Shown: in pieces, positions 41,960 through 51,612 of the stretch
How the letters are laid out: the number at the start of each line of letters is the position of its first letter
Position numbering within the stretch: position 1 is the stretch's first letter
From: JBLZUR01 sp048565625
Lineage (GTDB): Bacteria; Pseudomonadota; Alphaproteobacteria; Sphingomonadales; Sphingomonadaceae
DNA length: 64,000 bases
Reading direction: 5' to 3'
Assembly (NCBI RefSeq): GCF_048565625.1
Contig: NZ_JBLZUR010000002.1
Location: 1,488,001 to 1,552,000, forward strand
The notes under the pieces: generated by a model
Databases searched by the model: none
Told to the model about the DNA's origin: nothing
Seen by the model: the letters and a program-made list of their open reading frames with translations, nothing else
Position numbers and translations under genes: made by a program

Positions 41960-43098
41960 CGGTTCAGAACCCCGGTCTGCTGTGGACGGTGCTCAGCTTC
42001 GTCCTGCTGATCGGCCCGCTCGTCTTCATCCATGAGATGGGGCACTATCTCGCCGGGCGCTGGTGCGGAGTGAAGGCGGATGTGTTCTCAATTGGCTTCG
42101 GACGCGAGCTGATCGGGTGGGACGACCGTCGGGGGACTCGGTGGAAGGTCTCGGCCCTGCCGCTCGGCGGGTATGTGAAGTTCGCCGGTGACATGAACCC
42201 GGGTAGCCAGCCCGATCCGAAATGGCTGGCCCTGCCGCCCGAAGAGCGCGCGCAGACGTTCCAGGCGAAAGCGATCTGGCAGAAGCTGATCATCATCGCG
42301 GCGGGACCTGCCGCCAATTTCCTGTTCGCGATCGCCGTCTTCGCCGTCCTGTTCGGCACCTACGGCGTTCCGCGTACCCCGGCCATCGCGGGCAGCGTGA
42401 TGCCGCAATCGGCGGCGGAACAGGCGGGCATTCAGCCGGGCGACCGCATCCTCAGCGTCGGTGGCAGGACGGTCGAGCGCTTCGAGGACATCCAGGAGGT
42501 CGTCTCGATCCGCCCGGCGACCGCGCTCGACCTGGAATACAGCCACAAGGGCCGGATCGTCTCGACCACGGTCACGACGGGCGTCGACATCCGTCGGGAC
42601 AATTTCGGTAATGAGGCACGTATCGGCCTGCTCGGCTTGACGCCCGCCGGCCGCGCCATCGTGCCGCTGAAATGGTACCAGGTGCCTGGTGAGGCGGTCG
42701 GCTACACCTGGGCGATCGTCAAGGTGATGGTGGTGACCACCAAGCAGCTGATCCTCGGCGAGAGATCAGTCAAGGAGATGGCGGGGCCGATCGGCATGGC
42801 GCGGCTGGCCGGGCAGCAGGCGACGCTCGGCTGGCTCGACTTCGTCACCTTCATGACCTTGATCTCGATAAATCTGGGGTTCATCAACCTCCTGCCAGTT
42901 CCCATGCTGGATGGCGGGCATCTCCTCTTCTACACGCTGGAGGGGCTGCGCGGACGGCCGATCGGCCAGAAGGTGCAGGAATGGGCGTTCCGGTCGGGCC
43001 TGGCATTGCTGCTCGCCTTGATGATGTTCGTCACGCTCAACGATCTCAATACCATCGGGCTATGGCGGGGTATCGCCGGGTTGATTGCAGAGGGCTGA
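41956..43098 (+). CDS. rseP: RIP metalloprotease RseP (site-2 protease family)
   Basis: Membrane protease of 380 aa. Zinc motif HEMGH is near residue 25 in the first helix, one PDZ domain is in the periplasm (GIQPGDRILSVGGRTVERFE), and the LDGGH motif with the third ligand (PVPMLDGGHLLFY) is near the C-terminus. In other bacteria it cleaves anti-sigma factors in envelope stress. Position just before bamA is conserved. The target here is unknown. Confidence 0.95.
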   Translation: MTVQNPGLLWTVLSFVLLIGPLVFIHEMGHYLAGRWCGVKADVFSIGFGRELIGWDDRRGTRWKVSALPLGGYVKFAGDMNPGSQPDPKWLALPPEERAQTFQAKAIWQKLIIIAAGPAANFLFAIAVFAVLFGTYGVPRTPAIAGSVMPQSAAEQAGIQPGDRILSVGGRTVERFEDIQEVVSIRPATALDLEYSHKGRIVSTTVTTGVDIRRDNFGNEARIGLLGLTPAGRAIVPLKWYQVPGEAVGYTWAIVKVMVVTTKQLILGERSVKEMAGPIGMARLAGQQATLGWLDFVTFMTLISINLGFINLLPVPMLDGGHLLFYTLEGLRGRPIGQKVQEWAFRSGLALLLALMMFVTLNDLNTIGLWRGIAGLIAEG

Positions 43099-43173
43099 TC
43101 GGGCAGGGGGCTTTCCGGGCAGGCTCGCCGCAACGAAGCGGCAACAAGGTTCCAGAGCGAGGGCTGAAAGCGC

Positions 43174-45834
43174 GTGACATCTTCTGACGTTCGGAGCGGC
43201 GGACGCCGTTACGCTTCGGCCCTCCTGATCGGCACCATGCTGGGCGGTATCGCGCTTCCGGTCTCTGCGCAGGACGCACCAGCTGCTTCCTCAAGCCTGG
43301 CTCCGCCCGCCGCCGGCGGGATCGTGTCTCAGATTCAGGTCGTCGGTGCCGAGCGACTGGAGCCGGATACCGTCCGCTCCTACCTGAAGCTGCGCCCCGG
43401 CCAGCCTTATACCAGCGCCGACCTCGACCAGGCGCTGAAGGACCTTTACGCGACCGAGCTGTTCACCGACGTTCAGATCCGCGACAATGCCGGCACGCTG
43501 GTCATCACCGTGCGCGAGAACCCGGTGGTCAACCGCATCGTGCTGGAAGGCAACAAGCGGCTGAAGGAAGACAAGATTCGGCCGGAGATCAAGCTGGCGC
43601 CGCGCCAGATCTTCAGCCGATCCAAGGTGCGCGCCGACGTCGCCCGCATCGTCGAACTCTACCGCCGCCAGGGCCGCTTCGCCGCGACGGTCGAGCCGAA
43701 GATGGTCACGCTCGACCAGAACCGCGTGGACGTCGTGTTCGAGATCAGCGAGGGGGCCAAGTCCAAGGTCCGCCAGATCAACATCATCGGCAACGAGAAG
43801 TTCTCCGACGGGCAGCTGCGGTCGCAGATGGCGACCAAGCAGGCCCGCTTCTTCCGCATCTTCTCCTCCGGCGACAGCTATGATCCGGATCGCCTTGCCT
43901 ATGACCAGCAGAAGCTCCGCCAGTTCTACCTGACGGAGGGCTATGCCGACTTCCGCGTCGCCTCGGCCGTCGCAGAGCTGACGCCGGACAAGCGCGACTT
44001 CATCATCACCTATGTGGTCGAGGAAGGCCCGCGTTATAAGTTCGGCGACATCGACGTTCAGAGCGACATCCGCGACCTGAAGGCCGAGACGCTGAAGCCG
44101 CTGGTGCCGGTGAAGAAGGGCGACTGGTACAACGCCAAGACGATCGAGGACACGGTCGACCGGATGACCGAGACGGCGGGCCTGGTCGGCTACGCCTTCG
44201 CCGAGGTCAATCCCGACTTCCGCCGCGACAAGGACGCGCTGACCATGTCGGTGACCTTCAAGGTCGCCGACGCGCCGCGCGTCTATGTCGAGCGGGTCGA
44301 CATCAACGGCAACACCAATACCCGAGACAAGGTGGTTCGCCGCGAGTTCCGGCTGGCCGAGGGCGATGCGTTCAACAGCGTGCGCGTCAAGCGCTCGACC
44401 GACCGCATCAAGTCGCTCGGCTACTTCCAGGAAAACTTCGAGATCGAGCAGAAGCCAGGCTCGGCGCCCGACCGCGTCATCCTGGAGGCGAATGTCGAGG
44501 AGAAGTCGACCGGCGAACTGCAGGTCTCGGCCGGCTATTCCAGCCTTGAAAAGTTCATTGTCGATCTCAACGTCACGCAGCGCAATTTCATGGGCAAGGG
44601 CCAGGAACTGCGCACCGGCGTCAGCTGGTCGAAATACTCCAAATCGGTCAATGCGGGCTTCACCGAGCCTTATCTGTTCGACAAGAACATCGCGCTCGGC
44701 TTCGACGTGTTCCGTCGCGAGTACAACTCGTTTAACTATCGCGGCAACGGCGACCGCAACACGACGTACGAGCAGACGACCACCGGCTTCCAGATCCGCA
44801 CGGGCATCCCGTTGACCGAATTCTGGTCACTGGCGCTGCGCTACGGCTTGTCCTTCGACGACGTGAGCTTGGACAAGGATCAGTTCTACTCGGACCGTGT
44901 GACGCCGGGCGTACCGGAGTGCGATCCGATCCTGGCCGGCCGCTATCTCTGCGATGCGATCGGCAAGCGCACCACTTCTTCGCTCGGCTATTCGCTGGTC
45001 TACAGCACGCTCAATAACGGCATCCGGCCGACGAGGGGCCACCGGTTCGTCTTCAGCCAGGATTTCGCGGGCGTCGGTGGCAACGTGAAGTATCTGCGCA
45101 CGCGCGCCGAGGCGTCGAAGTACTTCAACCTGGGCAGCGGCTTCATCTTCTCGACCTCTGCAGAGGGTGGCTACATCAAGGGCCTGGGGCAGCAGGTGCG
45201 CCTCGTCGATCGCTTCCAACTGGGCCAGCCGGAACTGCGCGGCTTCGACATCCGCGGCGTCGGGCCTCGCGTGCTGCGCGTGCCGTACAACACGGCCATC
45301 AAGGGCTTCGTGGCCGAGAACGACGACAGCGTTCGCGATGACGCGCTCGGCGGCAACGCCTATTACCAGGGCCGTCTCGAACTCGAGATCCCGATCGGTG
45401 CCGGCGGGCGCGAGATGGGCCTAAGGCCGTCGCTCTTCATGGACATGGGCGCCGTCTTCAACGTGCGGAAGCCGGAACTGGTCAATGAGGATGGTGCCCA
45501 GACCGCCGACTTCGATCTGGGTCCTTTGCTCGATACCGAAGGTCGTCAGCTGTATCTCGCTGGCGGTACGACATACACCATTTGCCCCAAGGGTTTGCCC
45601 GACAGCAACGGCGTGTGCCAAGGTACGACCTCAAACGCCATTCAGCGCCGGACTTTTCCAGCATTCCAGGAGCGTTTCTACGGCGACACCTGGAAGCCGC
45701 GTCTCTCCATCGGCTTCGGCGTGAACTGGCGTTCGCCTTTCGGACCGTTCCGTATCGACATCGCCAAGGCCCTGCTAAAGTACAAGGGCGACGACACCAA
45801 ACTCTTCAGCTTCAACGTGGGAACGCAATTCTGA
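43174..45834 (+). CDS. bamA: Outer membrane protein assembly factor BamA
   Basis: Omp85 protein of 886 aa. A signal peptide ends near residue 33 (IALPVSAQD), then five POTRA domains (to about residue 440) and a 16-strand barrel ending in FNVGTQF with the terminal Phe. GTG start. The barrel has RGFDIRGVGPR, the conserved loop-6 motif (normally VRGF/Y). Inserts outer-membrane proteins; its stop overlaps the skp start. Confidence 0.96.
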   Translation: MTSSDVRSGGRRYASALLIGTMLGGIALPVSAQDAPAASSSLAPPAAGGIVSQIQVVGAERLEPDTVRSYLKLRPGQPYTSADLDQALKDLYATELFTDVQIRDNAGTLVITVRENPVVNRIVLEGNKRLKEDKIRPEIKLAPRQIFSRSKVRADVARIVELYRRQGRFAATVEPKMVTLDQNRVDVVFEISEGAKSKVRQINIIGNEKFSDGQLRSQMATKQARFFRIFSSGDSYDPDRLAYDQQKLRQFYLTEGYADFRVASAVAELTPDKRDFIITYVVEEGPRYKFGDIDVQSDIRDLKAETLKPLVPVKKGDWYNAKTIEDTVDRMTETAGLVGYAFAEVNPDFRRDKDALTMSVTFKVADAPRVYVERVDINGNTNTRDKVVRREFRLAEGDAFNSVRVKRSTDRIKSLGYFQENFEIEQKPGSAPDRVILEANVEEKSTGELQVSAGYSSLEKFIVDLNVTQRNFMGKGQELRTGVSWSKYSKSVNAGFTEPYLFDKNIALGFDVFRREYNSFNYRGNGDRNTTYEQTTTGFQIRTGIPLTEFWSLALRYGLSFDDVSLDKDQFYSDRVTPGVPECDPILAGRYLCDAIGKRTTSSLGYSLVYSTLNNGIRPTRGHRFVFSQDFAGVGGNVKYLRTRAEASKYFNLGSGFIFSTSAEGGYIKGLGQQVRLVDRFQLGQPELRGFDIRGVGPRVLRVPYNTAIKGFVAENDDSVRDDALGGNAYYQGRLELEIPIGAGGREMGLRPSLFMDMGAVFNVRKPELVNEDGAQTADFDLGPLLDTEGRQLYLAGGTTYTICPKGLPDSNGVCQGTTSNAIQRRTFPAFQERFYGDTWKPRLSIGFGVNWRSPFGPFRIDIAKALLKYKGDDTKLFSFNVGTQF

Positions 45835-46427
45835 TGAAGAACATCCTGACCATTGCCGCGCTGGCCGCTTCCGCCGCCGCGCTTCCGACCGTCGCCGTGG
45901 CGCAGTCGGCCCCGAATGCAGTCATCGTCACGGTCGACACCCAGCGGATCTATGCCGAGTGCACCGCCTGCAAGGCCGCCCAGGCGCAGCTTCAGTCGCA
46001 GGCGCAGGCGCTGCAGGCGCTGGCCCAGCAGCTGCAGACGCCGCTGCAGACCGAGGCCGAAGGCCTTCGCACCGCGCTCGCGGGCAAGACGCCGGAAACC
46101 GCCGACGCCGCCACCAAGGCGCGCATCACCGCGTTCCAGACGAAGCAGCAGCAGGCTCAGCAGCAGCTTCAGCAGCGTGAGCAAAGCGTTCAGCGCAACC
46201 GCGCCTATGTGCTGGAGCAGATCAACAACCGCCTGAACCCGATCGTCACCCAGGTGATGCAGGCACGGAAGGCCAATCTCGCCATCGATACACAGGCGAC
46301 CCTGGCCGCGGCTTCGTCGATCGACGCCACCAACGACGTGCTGGCGCAGCTCAACAGCCAGCTGCCGAGCGTGGCGACCACGGCGCCGGCCGCCGCCGCC
46401 GCGCCTGCCGGCCAGCCGTCGCGCTGA
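45834..46427 (+). CDS. skp: Periplasmic chaperone, Skp/OmpH family
   Basis: Exported protein of 197 aa. Signal peptide AALAASAAALPTVAVAQSAP. The opening VIVTVDTQRIYAEC corresponds to the Skp body; a long Gln/Ala-rich coiled coil follows. The C-terminus is Ala/Pro-rich and low complexity. ATG overlaps the bamA stop (TGATG). It would carry unfolded barrels to BamA. Confidence 0.88.
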   Translation: MKNILTIAALAASAAALPTVAVAQSAPNAVIVTVDTQRIYAECTACKAAQAQLQSQAQALQALAQQLQTPLQTEAEGLRTALAGKTPETADAATKARITAFQTKQQQAQQQLQQREQSVQRNRAYVLEQINNRLNPIVTQVMQARKANLAIDTQATLAAASSIDATNDVLAQLNSQLPSVATTAPAAAAAPAGQPSR

Positions 46428-46434
46428 TCGCCGT

Positions 46435-46914
46435 ATGAGCGAAGGCGAAGCGCCGGCGTCGCGCGGGCCGATCGACGTGGCCGGCGTGATGGCGGCCTTG
46501 CCGCACCGCTATCCGATGCTGCTGGTCGATCGTGTCGAGGAGTTGATCCCCGACCGATCGATCGCTGCGATCAAGGCGGTGACGATCAACGAGGGCTTCT
46601 TCCAGGGGCATTTCCCTGGGCGGCCGATCATGCCGGGTGTGCTCATCGTGGAGGCGCTCGCCCAGGCGGCGGGCGTGCTCGCGGTCGAGTCCCTCGGGCT
46701 CTCCGGCTCCGGCAAGCTCGTCTACTTCATGGCGATCGACGAGGCGAAGTTTCGCGTCCCCGTCGAGCCGGGGTGCCTGCTCCGGCTTGAGGTCGAGTTC
46801 GTGCAGAAGCGGGCGAGCGTCTGCAAGTTCTCGGGCAAGGCGCTGGTCGACGGCAAGGTCGCGGCGCAGGCGAATTTCACCGCGATGATCGCCGATCCGC
46901 CGAAGGCCGGATAG
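46435..46914 (+). CDS. fabZ: 3-hydroxyacyl-ACP dehydratase FabZ
   Basis: Hot-dog fold enzyme of 159 aa in fatty acid elongation. Catalytic His and Glu are in GHFPGRPIMPGVLIVEALAQ. It starts 7 nt after skp. In most proteobacteria lpxD sits before it and lpxA after it; here both are missing and rpmE follows. Confidence 0.95.
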   Translation: MSEGEAPASRGPIDVAGVMAALPHRYPMLLVDRVEELIPDRSIAAIKAVTINEGFFQGHFPGRPIMPGVLIVEALAQAAGVLAVESLGLSGSGKLVYFMAIDEAKFRVPVEPGCLLRLEVEFVQKRASVCKFSGKALVDGKVAAQANFTAMIADPPKAG

Positions 46915-47013
46915 CCTCTCCACCGCCCGATTGACCTTTTCACCCGCGCCCGCTATCGGCGCGGCCTTCCTCCGCACCCGGTCGGAAACCGGGCGCTTTC
47001 CGGAGTTTGTGAC

Positions 47014-47244
47014 ATGAAGAAGAACATCCACCCCGACTACCACATGATCAAGGTGCAGATGACCGACGGTACCGTGTACGAGACCCGCTCCACCTGGGGC
47101 GCGGAAGGCGACACGCTGCTCCTCGACATCGATCCGCTCGCGCATCCGGCCTGGACCGGTGGGCGTGGCCAGATGCTCGACACCGGCGGTCAGGTGGCGC
47201 GCTTCAACAAGCGCTTCGGAGGTCTCACGCTCGGCAAGAAGTAA
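47014..47244 (+). CDS. rpmE: 50S ribosomal protein L31
   Basis: Small ribosomal protein of 76 aa. KKNIHPDYHMIKVQMTDGTV at the start and HPAWTGGRGQMLDTGGQV with FNKRF at the end fit L31. It lacks the Cys pairs that would bind zinc, so it is the zinc-independent form. Separate ribosome site (CGGAG). Confidence 0.95.
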   Translation: MKKNIHPDYHMIKVQMTDGTVYETRSTWGAEGDTLLLDIDPLAHPAWTGGRGQMLDTGGQVARFNKRFGGLTLGKK

Positions 47245-47313
47245 GCGTCGGGCGGGCTTGCCCGCCGGCGTTTGCCAAGCTACGTTCGCGCTTCGTTCTG
47301 ATCCGAGGCGCGC

Positions 47314-48708
47314 GTGGACCTACTTGTCGTCCTTCTACCGATCGTTGCCATCGTCGCGCTGCTGATCGGCTACCTCATGGGTGGCCGACCAGCCGCGGCA
47401 CTTCGTCGCGATCTGGACGCGCAGGGCGCTGTGCTGCGTGCGGCCGAACTGCGCGCGGTCGAGGCGGAGGCGCAGGGCAGGGAGCTGCCGCCGCTCCGTT
47501 TGATCGTCGACGAGGTCCGGCGGGAGCGGGATGCCGCCCTGACCGAACTCGCGCGCGCCGACGAACGGCAGCGCGCGCATGAGGCGCAGGTGGCCGCGCT
47601 CCGCGACGCCAAGGACGCGCTCTCCGCACAGTTCAGCGAGATCGGCCAGCGGCTGCTCGGCGACGCGCAGAAGGCCTTTCTGGAGCGCGCCGACCAACGC
47701 TTCGCCCAGGCAGGCGAGAAGAGCGAGGAGAAGCTCAAGGCGCTGCTCAATCCCGTTGGCGAGACGCTGAAGCGCTACGAGGAGGGCCTCGCCAAGGTCG
47801 AGAAGGAGCGGGCGGGAAGCTATGGCGAGCTGAAGGAGGCGATCACCCAGCTTACCCAAGGCAACGACCTCGTCAGGCGCGAGACGCAGCGGCTGGCCAA
47901 TGTCATGCGGTCGAGCCCCAAGGCGCGGGGGCGCTGGGGCGAGGAGCAGTTGAAGAACATCCTCGTCGCGGCCGGGCTCGCCGAGAACGTGGACTTCGCG
48001 CTGCAGACGTCGGTGAGCGACGGAGAGCGGCAACTGCGCCCTGATTGTATCGTCAATCTGCCCGGTGAGCGGTGCATCGTCATCGACGTCAAATGCCCGC
48101 TGGTTCATTTTGAGCAGGCCTTCGATGAGGAGGATGAGGGGCGTCGCGGCGAATTGCTGCTCCAGCATGCGGGCGCGTTGAAGAGCTATGCCAACGACCT
48201 TGGCCGAAAGGGATATTGGCGGCAGTTCGATCGCTCGCCCGATTTCGTCATCATGTTCGTGCCCGGCGAGCATTTCCTGTCCGCTGCGGCCGAACGTGCT
48301 CCGGACCTCATCGAGAGCGCGTTCAAGAACGGGGTCATCGTCGCCTCGACCATCAACATGCTCGCGCTTGCCAAGGTGATGGCGGGCATGTGGCGCCAGG
48401 AGTCGCTGGCGCAACAGGCGCAGGAGATCGCCGTCCTAGGCAAGGATCTTTACGCCCGCCTGACGACGATGGGCGGCCATGTCGCGAAGCTCGGCCGTAA
48501 TCTCGGTCTCGCGAGCGGTGCCTATAACGATTTCGTCGGCAGCTTGGAGAGCCAGGTGTTGACGCAGGCGCGCCGGTTCGAGGCGTTGAAGATCGAAACG
48601 GGCGGCAAGACCATCGACACTCTGCCGGTCGTCGAGGCTGCGATCAGGCCGCTGACGAAGCTCGCAACCGTAGAAGAGGGCGATCGTTCAGCGGCGCGAC
48701 AGACCTGA
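47314..48708 (+). CDS. rmuC: DNA recombination protein RmuC
   Basis: Protein of 464 aa with an N-terminal membrane helix (LLVVLLPIVAIVALLIGYLM), a long coiled coil to about residue 190, then the RmuC nuclease-like domain (GRWGEEQLKNILVAAGL, IVIDVKCPL, FVIMFVPGEHFL). Known to limit inversions between repeats in E. coli; the biochemical action is unclear. GTG start. Confidence 0.93.
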   Translation: MDLLVVLLPIVAIVALLIGYLMGGRPAAALRRDLDAQGAVLRAAELRAVEAEAQGRELPPLRLIVDEVRRERDAALTELARADERQRAHEAQVAALRDAKDALSAQFSEIGQRLLGDAQKAFLERADQRFAQAGEKSEEKLKALLNPVGETLKRYEEGLAKVEKERAGSYGELKEAITQLTQGNDLVRRETQRLANVMRSSPKARGRWGEEQLKNILVAAGLAENVDFALQTSVSDGERQLRPDCIVNLPGERCIVIDVKCPLVHFEQAFDEEDEGRRGELLLQHAGALKSYANDLGRKGYWRQFDRSPDFVIMFVPGEHFLSAAAERAPDLIESAFKNGVIVASTINMLALAKVMAGMWRQESLAQQAQEIAVLGKDLYARLTTMGGHVAKLGRNLGLASGAYNDFVGSLESQVLTQARRFEALKIETGGKTIDTLPVVEAAIRPLTKLATVEEGDRSAARQT

Positions 48709-48750
48709 CCGGATATCGAGCGGCGGGTACAAGCAACGGGAGAGGTTGCG

Positions 48751-49155
48751 ATGATGAAGGCATTTGCGGTCGGCATGGTTTTGGGTGGCGTGATGACCCT
48801 CGGGCTGGCGCCGGCCGACGCGAAGACACGGCAGGAGCGGAGGGAGGCGGCGATCGCCGCCGCCAAGCCGGCCGGTGACCCGGTCAGCTGCATCCCGCTG
48901 AACCAGATCCGCGAGACGCGGGTGCGCAGCGACACCATCATCGACTTCATCATGGATGGCCGTAAGGCCTATCGCGTGACCCTCCCCAACAGCTGCCCGG
49001 GCCTCGGTTTCGAGGAGCGCTTCTCCTACAAGACCTCGCTGTCGCAGTTGTGTTCGACCGACATCATCACCGTGCTGCGGACGGGTGGTCCGGGCCTGAT
49101 GCCCGGTGCCTCATGCGGGCTGAGCGAATTCCAGCCTGTGACCGGCGTGAAGTAG
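48751..49155 (+). CDS. Exported DUF6491-like protein
   Basis: Protein of 134 aa with a signal peptide ending near PADAK. The core pattern SCIPLNQIRETRVRSDTIID, then YRVTLPNSCPGL, with Cys residues in CSTDII and ASCGLSEF, fits what I know of DUF6491, a periplasmic family of unknown role in alphaproteobacteria. Four Cys may form two disulfides. ATG at 48751; a second ATG follows directly. Confidence 0.78.
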   Translation: MMKAFAVGMVLGGVMTLGLAPADAKTRQERREAAIAAAKPAGDPVSCIPLNQIRETRVRSDTIIDFIMDGRKAYRVTLPNSCPGLGFEERFSYKTSLSQLCSTDIITVLRTGGPGLMPGASCGLSEFQPVTGVK

Positions 49156-49197
49156 CGGTCCGGACCGGCTTTCGTCACTGGCTGATCGAAGGTCTGG

Positions 49198-50001
49198 TCA
49201 GCCGCCGCGCCGCTGTCGCAGAACCTCATACGCCATCACCGCCGTGGCTACGGCCGCGTTGAGGCTGTCCGCCTTGCCGAGCATCGGGATCTTGACGAGG
49301 CGATCGCACGCCGCCTCGTACTCCGGCGGGAGACCGGATTGCTCGTTGCCGACAACGATGAAGGTCGGGGCGGGGCCGAGCGGCTGGGTGTAGTCGGCAT
49401 CGGTGTTGAGGCTGGTGCCGACGAGCTCGCCCGGTCCTGCACGTAGCCATGCGAGGAAGGTTTCCCAGCGCGCCGCGGCGATCGTCTGCGTGAACAGCGC
49501 GCCCATCGAAGCGCGCACCGCCTCGACCGAGAACGGATCGGCACAGTCGTCGACCAGGATCACGCCGCCAGCCCCCACCGCGTCGCCCGTGCGCAGCAGG
49601 GTGCCGAGATTGCCGGGATCACGCAGGCTCTGCGCAACCAGCCAGATATCGGAGGCTGTGCGGTCGATCTGCGTCAGCGCGGTCCTGAACTCGCGATAGA
49701 CGCCGACCACTGTTTGCGCGTTGTCCTTGCCCGACATCTTGCTGAGGATGTCGCGGTCGGTCTCGATCGCTTCGCCCCCGGCCGCTTCCGTGCGGACGAT
49801 CAGGTCCTGCGCGAGCGGATGCGCCGCGCCCTCCCCAGTAAAGAAGAGGTATTTGGGCAGCCGTCCCGCCTCGCGCGCTTCGGTCAGGATGCGCAGACCC
49901 TCGGCCAGGAACAGCCCTTCCTTGCGCCTGGCCTTTTTGTCGCGAAGCGCGCGGACGCGCTTGACGAGCGGATTGGAAAAGGCGGTAATCGAGCGGGGCA
50001 T
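49198..50001 (-). CDS. TrmH/SpoU-family RNA methyltransferase
   Basis: SPOUT-fold 2'-O-methyltransferase of 267 aa. N-terminal substrate-binding domain (SNPLVKRVRALRDKKARRKEG) and the SPOUT motifs SLRDPGNLGTLLRTGDAVG, VVGNEQSGLP and KIPMLGKADSLNAAVATAVM are present. Target tRNA or rRNA site not decided. I chose ATG 50001, where homology begins, since upstream reading overlaps the HPr gene. Confidence 0.9.
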   Translation of the reverse strand: MPRSITAFSNPLVKRVRALRDKKARRKEGLFLAEGLRILTEAREAGRLPKYLFFTGEGAAHPLAQDLIVRTEAAGGEAIETDRDILSKMSGKDNAQTVVGVYREFRTALTQIDRTASDIWLVAQSLRDPGNLGTLLRTGDAVGAGGVILVDDCADPFSVEAVRASMGALFTQTIAAARWETFLAWLRAGPGELVGTSLNTDADYTQPLGPAPTFIVVGNEQSGLPPEYEAACDRLVKIPMLGKADSLNAAVATAVMAYEVLRQRRGG

Positions 50002-50017
50002 GGAAGGGAGAGGGTGC

Positions 50018-50290
50018 TCAGTCTTCGCCGAACTTGGCTTCGACGAGACCCGCAAGCGCGCCGACCGCGTCATCGGCGCCGTTGCCCGCTGCCGAGATGA
50101 CGATCGAGTCGCCCATCGCCGCGCCGAGCATCATCAGGCCCATGATTGAGGTGCCGGCCACTCGCGATCCGTCCTTCTCCACCTCGACAGTGGCGCTTTG
50201 CTGCGCGGCGAGGGTCACGAACTTCGCGCTGGCCCTTGCATGCAGGCCGCGGCGATTGGTGATGCGGACGGTGCGGGACGTTTCGCTCAT
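50018..50290 (-). CDS. ptsH: HPr family phosphocarrier protein
   Basis: Protein of 90 aa. The phospho-His motif is RRGLHARASAKFV (His near residue 17) and a Ser-site region is SIMGLMMLGA. It works in the regulatory PTS, not sugar uptake, in most alphaproteobacteria. Overlaps the EIIA gene by 4 nt. Enzyme I is not in the window. Confidence 0.93.
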   Translation of the reverse strand: MSETSRTVRITNRRGLHARASAKFVTLAAQQSATVEVEKDGSRVAGTSIMGLMMLGAAMGDSIVISAAGNGADDAVGALAGLVEAKFGED

Positions 50291-50691
50291 GCCGCCTCGC
50301 CCAGAACCTCGGAAGCGACGGAGATGTACTTGCGCCCGGCTTCGCGCGCGGCGGCCACGGCAGCCTTGACCTTCATCGTCTTGCGCGCACCTTCCAGGCG
50401 GATCAGCATGGGCAGGTTGATGCCCGCGATCACCTCCACCCGGCCGGGCCGCATCAGCGAAATGGCGAGATTGGAGGGGGTGCCGCCGAACAGATCGGTC
50501 AGGATGATGACGCCATCACCCCCATCCACGTCGCCGACTGCGGTGGCGATGTCGGCGCGTCGCACCTCCATATCGTCATCCGGGCCGATACAGATCGACT
50601 CGATGGCGTCCTGTGGTCCCACCACATGCTCCATTGCCGTCACGAACTCGGCGGCCAAGCGGCCATGCGTTACCAGCACCAAACCGATCAT
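50287..50691 (-). CDS. PTS EIIA component, mannose type
   Basis: Protein of 134 aa. GLVLVTHGRLAAEF holds the phospho-His near residue 9, and DLFGGTPSNLAISL is the second signature of EIIA-Man. No IIB, IIC or IID genes lie nearby, so it probably has a regulatory role. It receives phosphate from HPr. Confidence 0.92.
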   Translation of the reverse strand: MIGLVLVTHGRLAAEFVTAMEHVVGPQDAIESICIGPDDDMEVRRADIATAVGDVDGGDGVIILTDLFGGTPSNLAISLMRPGRVEVIAGINLPMLIRLEGARKTMKVKAAVAAAREAGRKYISVASEVLGEAA

Positions 50692-50751
50692 CGAGCCACC
50701 CGAAACCTGTGTTTCCTGTTGAGCCTTCTCATCGTCTCCGGGTGCCTGATG

Positions 50752-51612
50752 CTACTCTGGCGGCAGGTCACGATGCAGGATGGTGGGCGAAAAACCCGAG
50801 TCACGCAACCGCTTAGCCATTGCTTCGGCGAAGTGGACGGAACGGTGCCTTCCTCCGGTACAGCCGAAAGCGACCGTGACGTATGATTTTCCCTCAGCGT
50901 GGTAGCGCGGGAGCAACAGTTCGATGAGGCCGCCAATCCGATCGAAGGCCGCTTCATAGGCGGGATCGGCGCGCACAAAGTCGCCGACACCCGAGTCCAG
51001 GCCGGTGAGCGGACGCAGGTCGGGATCCCAATGCGGATTGCGGAGAAAGCGCATGTCGAAGACGAGATCGGCGTTGCGCGGCACGCCTCGGGCGAAGCCG
51101 AAGGACTGGATCGAGAGGGTGAGCCCATCGCCCGCGCCACCGAAGCGATCGCGGAGGGTTTGCTGGAGCCGGTTGGTGGTCGTGCCAGTGGTGTCGATCA
51201 CCATGTCCGCTGCATCGCGCAGCGGATCCAGCAACTCGTGCTCGCGCAGGATGCCGTCGGTGACCGGCCGTTCGAGGGCGAGAGGGTGGCGCCGCCGCGT
51301 TTCGGAGAAGCGGCGCTCCAACTCGGCGGCACCGCAGTCGAGGAACAGAAGCTCGACGACGCGCTCGCCGGTACGCCGGAGGCTCTCGATCTGCCGGAGG
51401 ATGCGGACAGGCTCGAAATCGCGGGTGCGACTGTCGATACCGAAGGCGAGGGGGCGATCGGCTTCGCCTGCGGCCGGCATCGCAAGGAGGCGGTCGAGAA
51501 GGCGGATAGGAAGATTGTCGACCACCTCCCAACCAAGATCCTCGAAGGTCTTGAGCGCCGTGGTCTTGCCGGCGCCAGCAAGTCCGGTGACGAGGAGGAT
51601 GCGATCGGTCAT
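50752..51612 (-). CDS. rapZ: RNase adapter / nucleotide-binding protein RapZ
   Basis: P-loop protein of 286 aa. The Walker A is LVTGLAGAGKTTALKTFEDL. The C-terminal FGCTGGRHRSVHFAEAMAKR is the RapZ signature. In E. coli it presents small RNA GlmZ to RNase E; in alphaproteobacteria its role is less clear. It overlaps hprK by 4 nt. Confidence 0.94.
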   Translation of the reverse strand: MTDRILLVTGLAGAGKTTALKTFEDLGWEVVDNLPIRLLDRLLAMPAAGEADRPLAFGIDSRTRDFEPVRILRQIESLRRTGERVVELLFLDCGAAELERRFSETRRRHPLALERPVTDGILREHELLDPLRDAADMVIDTTGTTTNRLQQTLRDRFGGAGDGLTLSIQSFGFARGVPRNADLVFDMRFLRNPHWDPDLRPLTGLDSGVGDFVRADPAYEAAFDRIGGLIELLLPRYHAEGKSYVTVAFGCTGGRHRSVHFAEAMAKRLRDSGFSPTILHRDLPPE

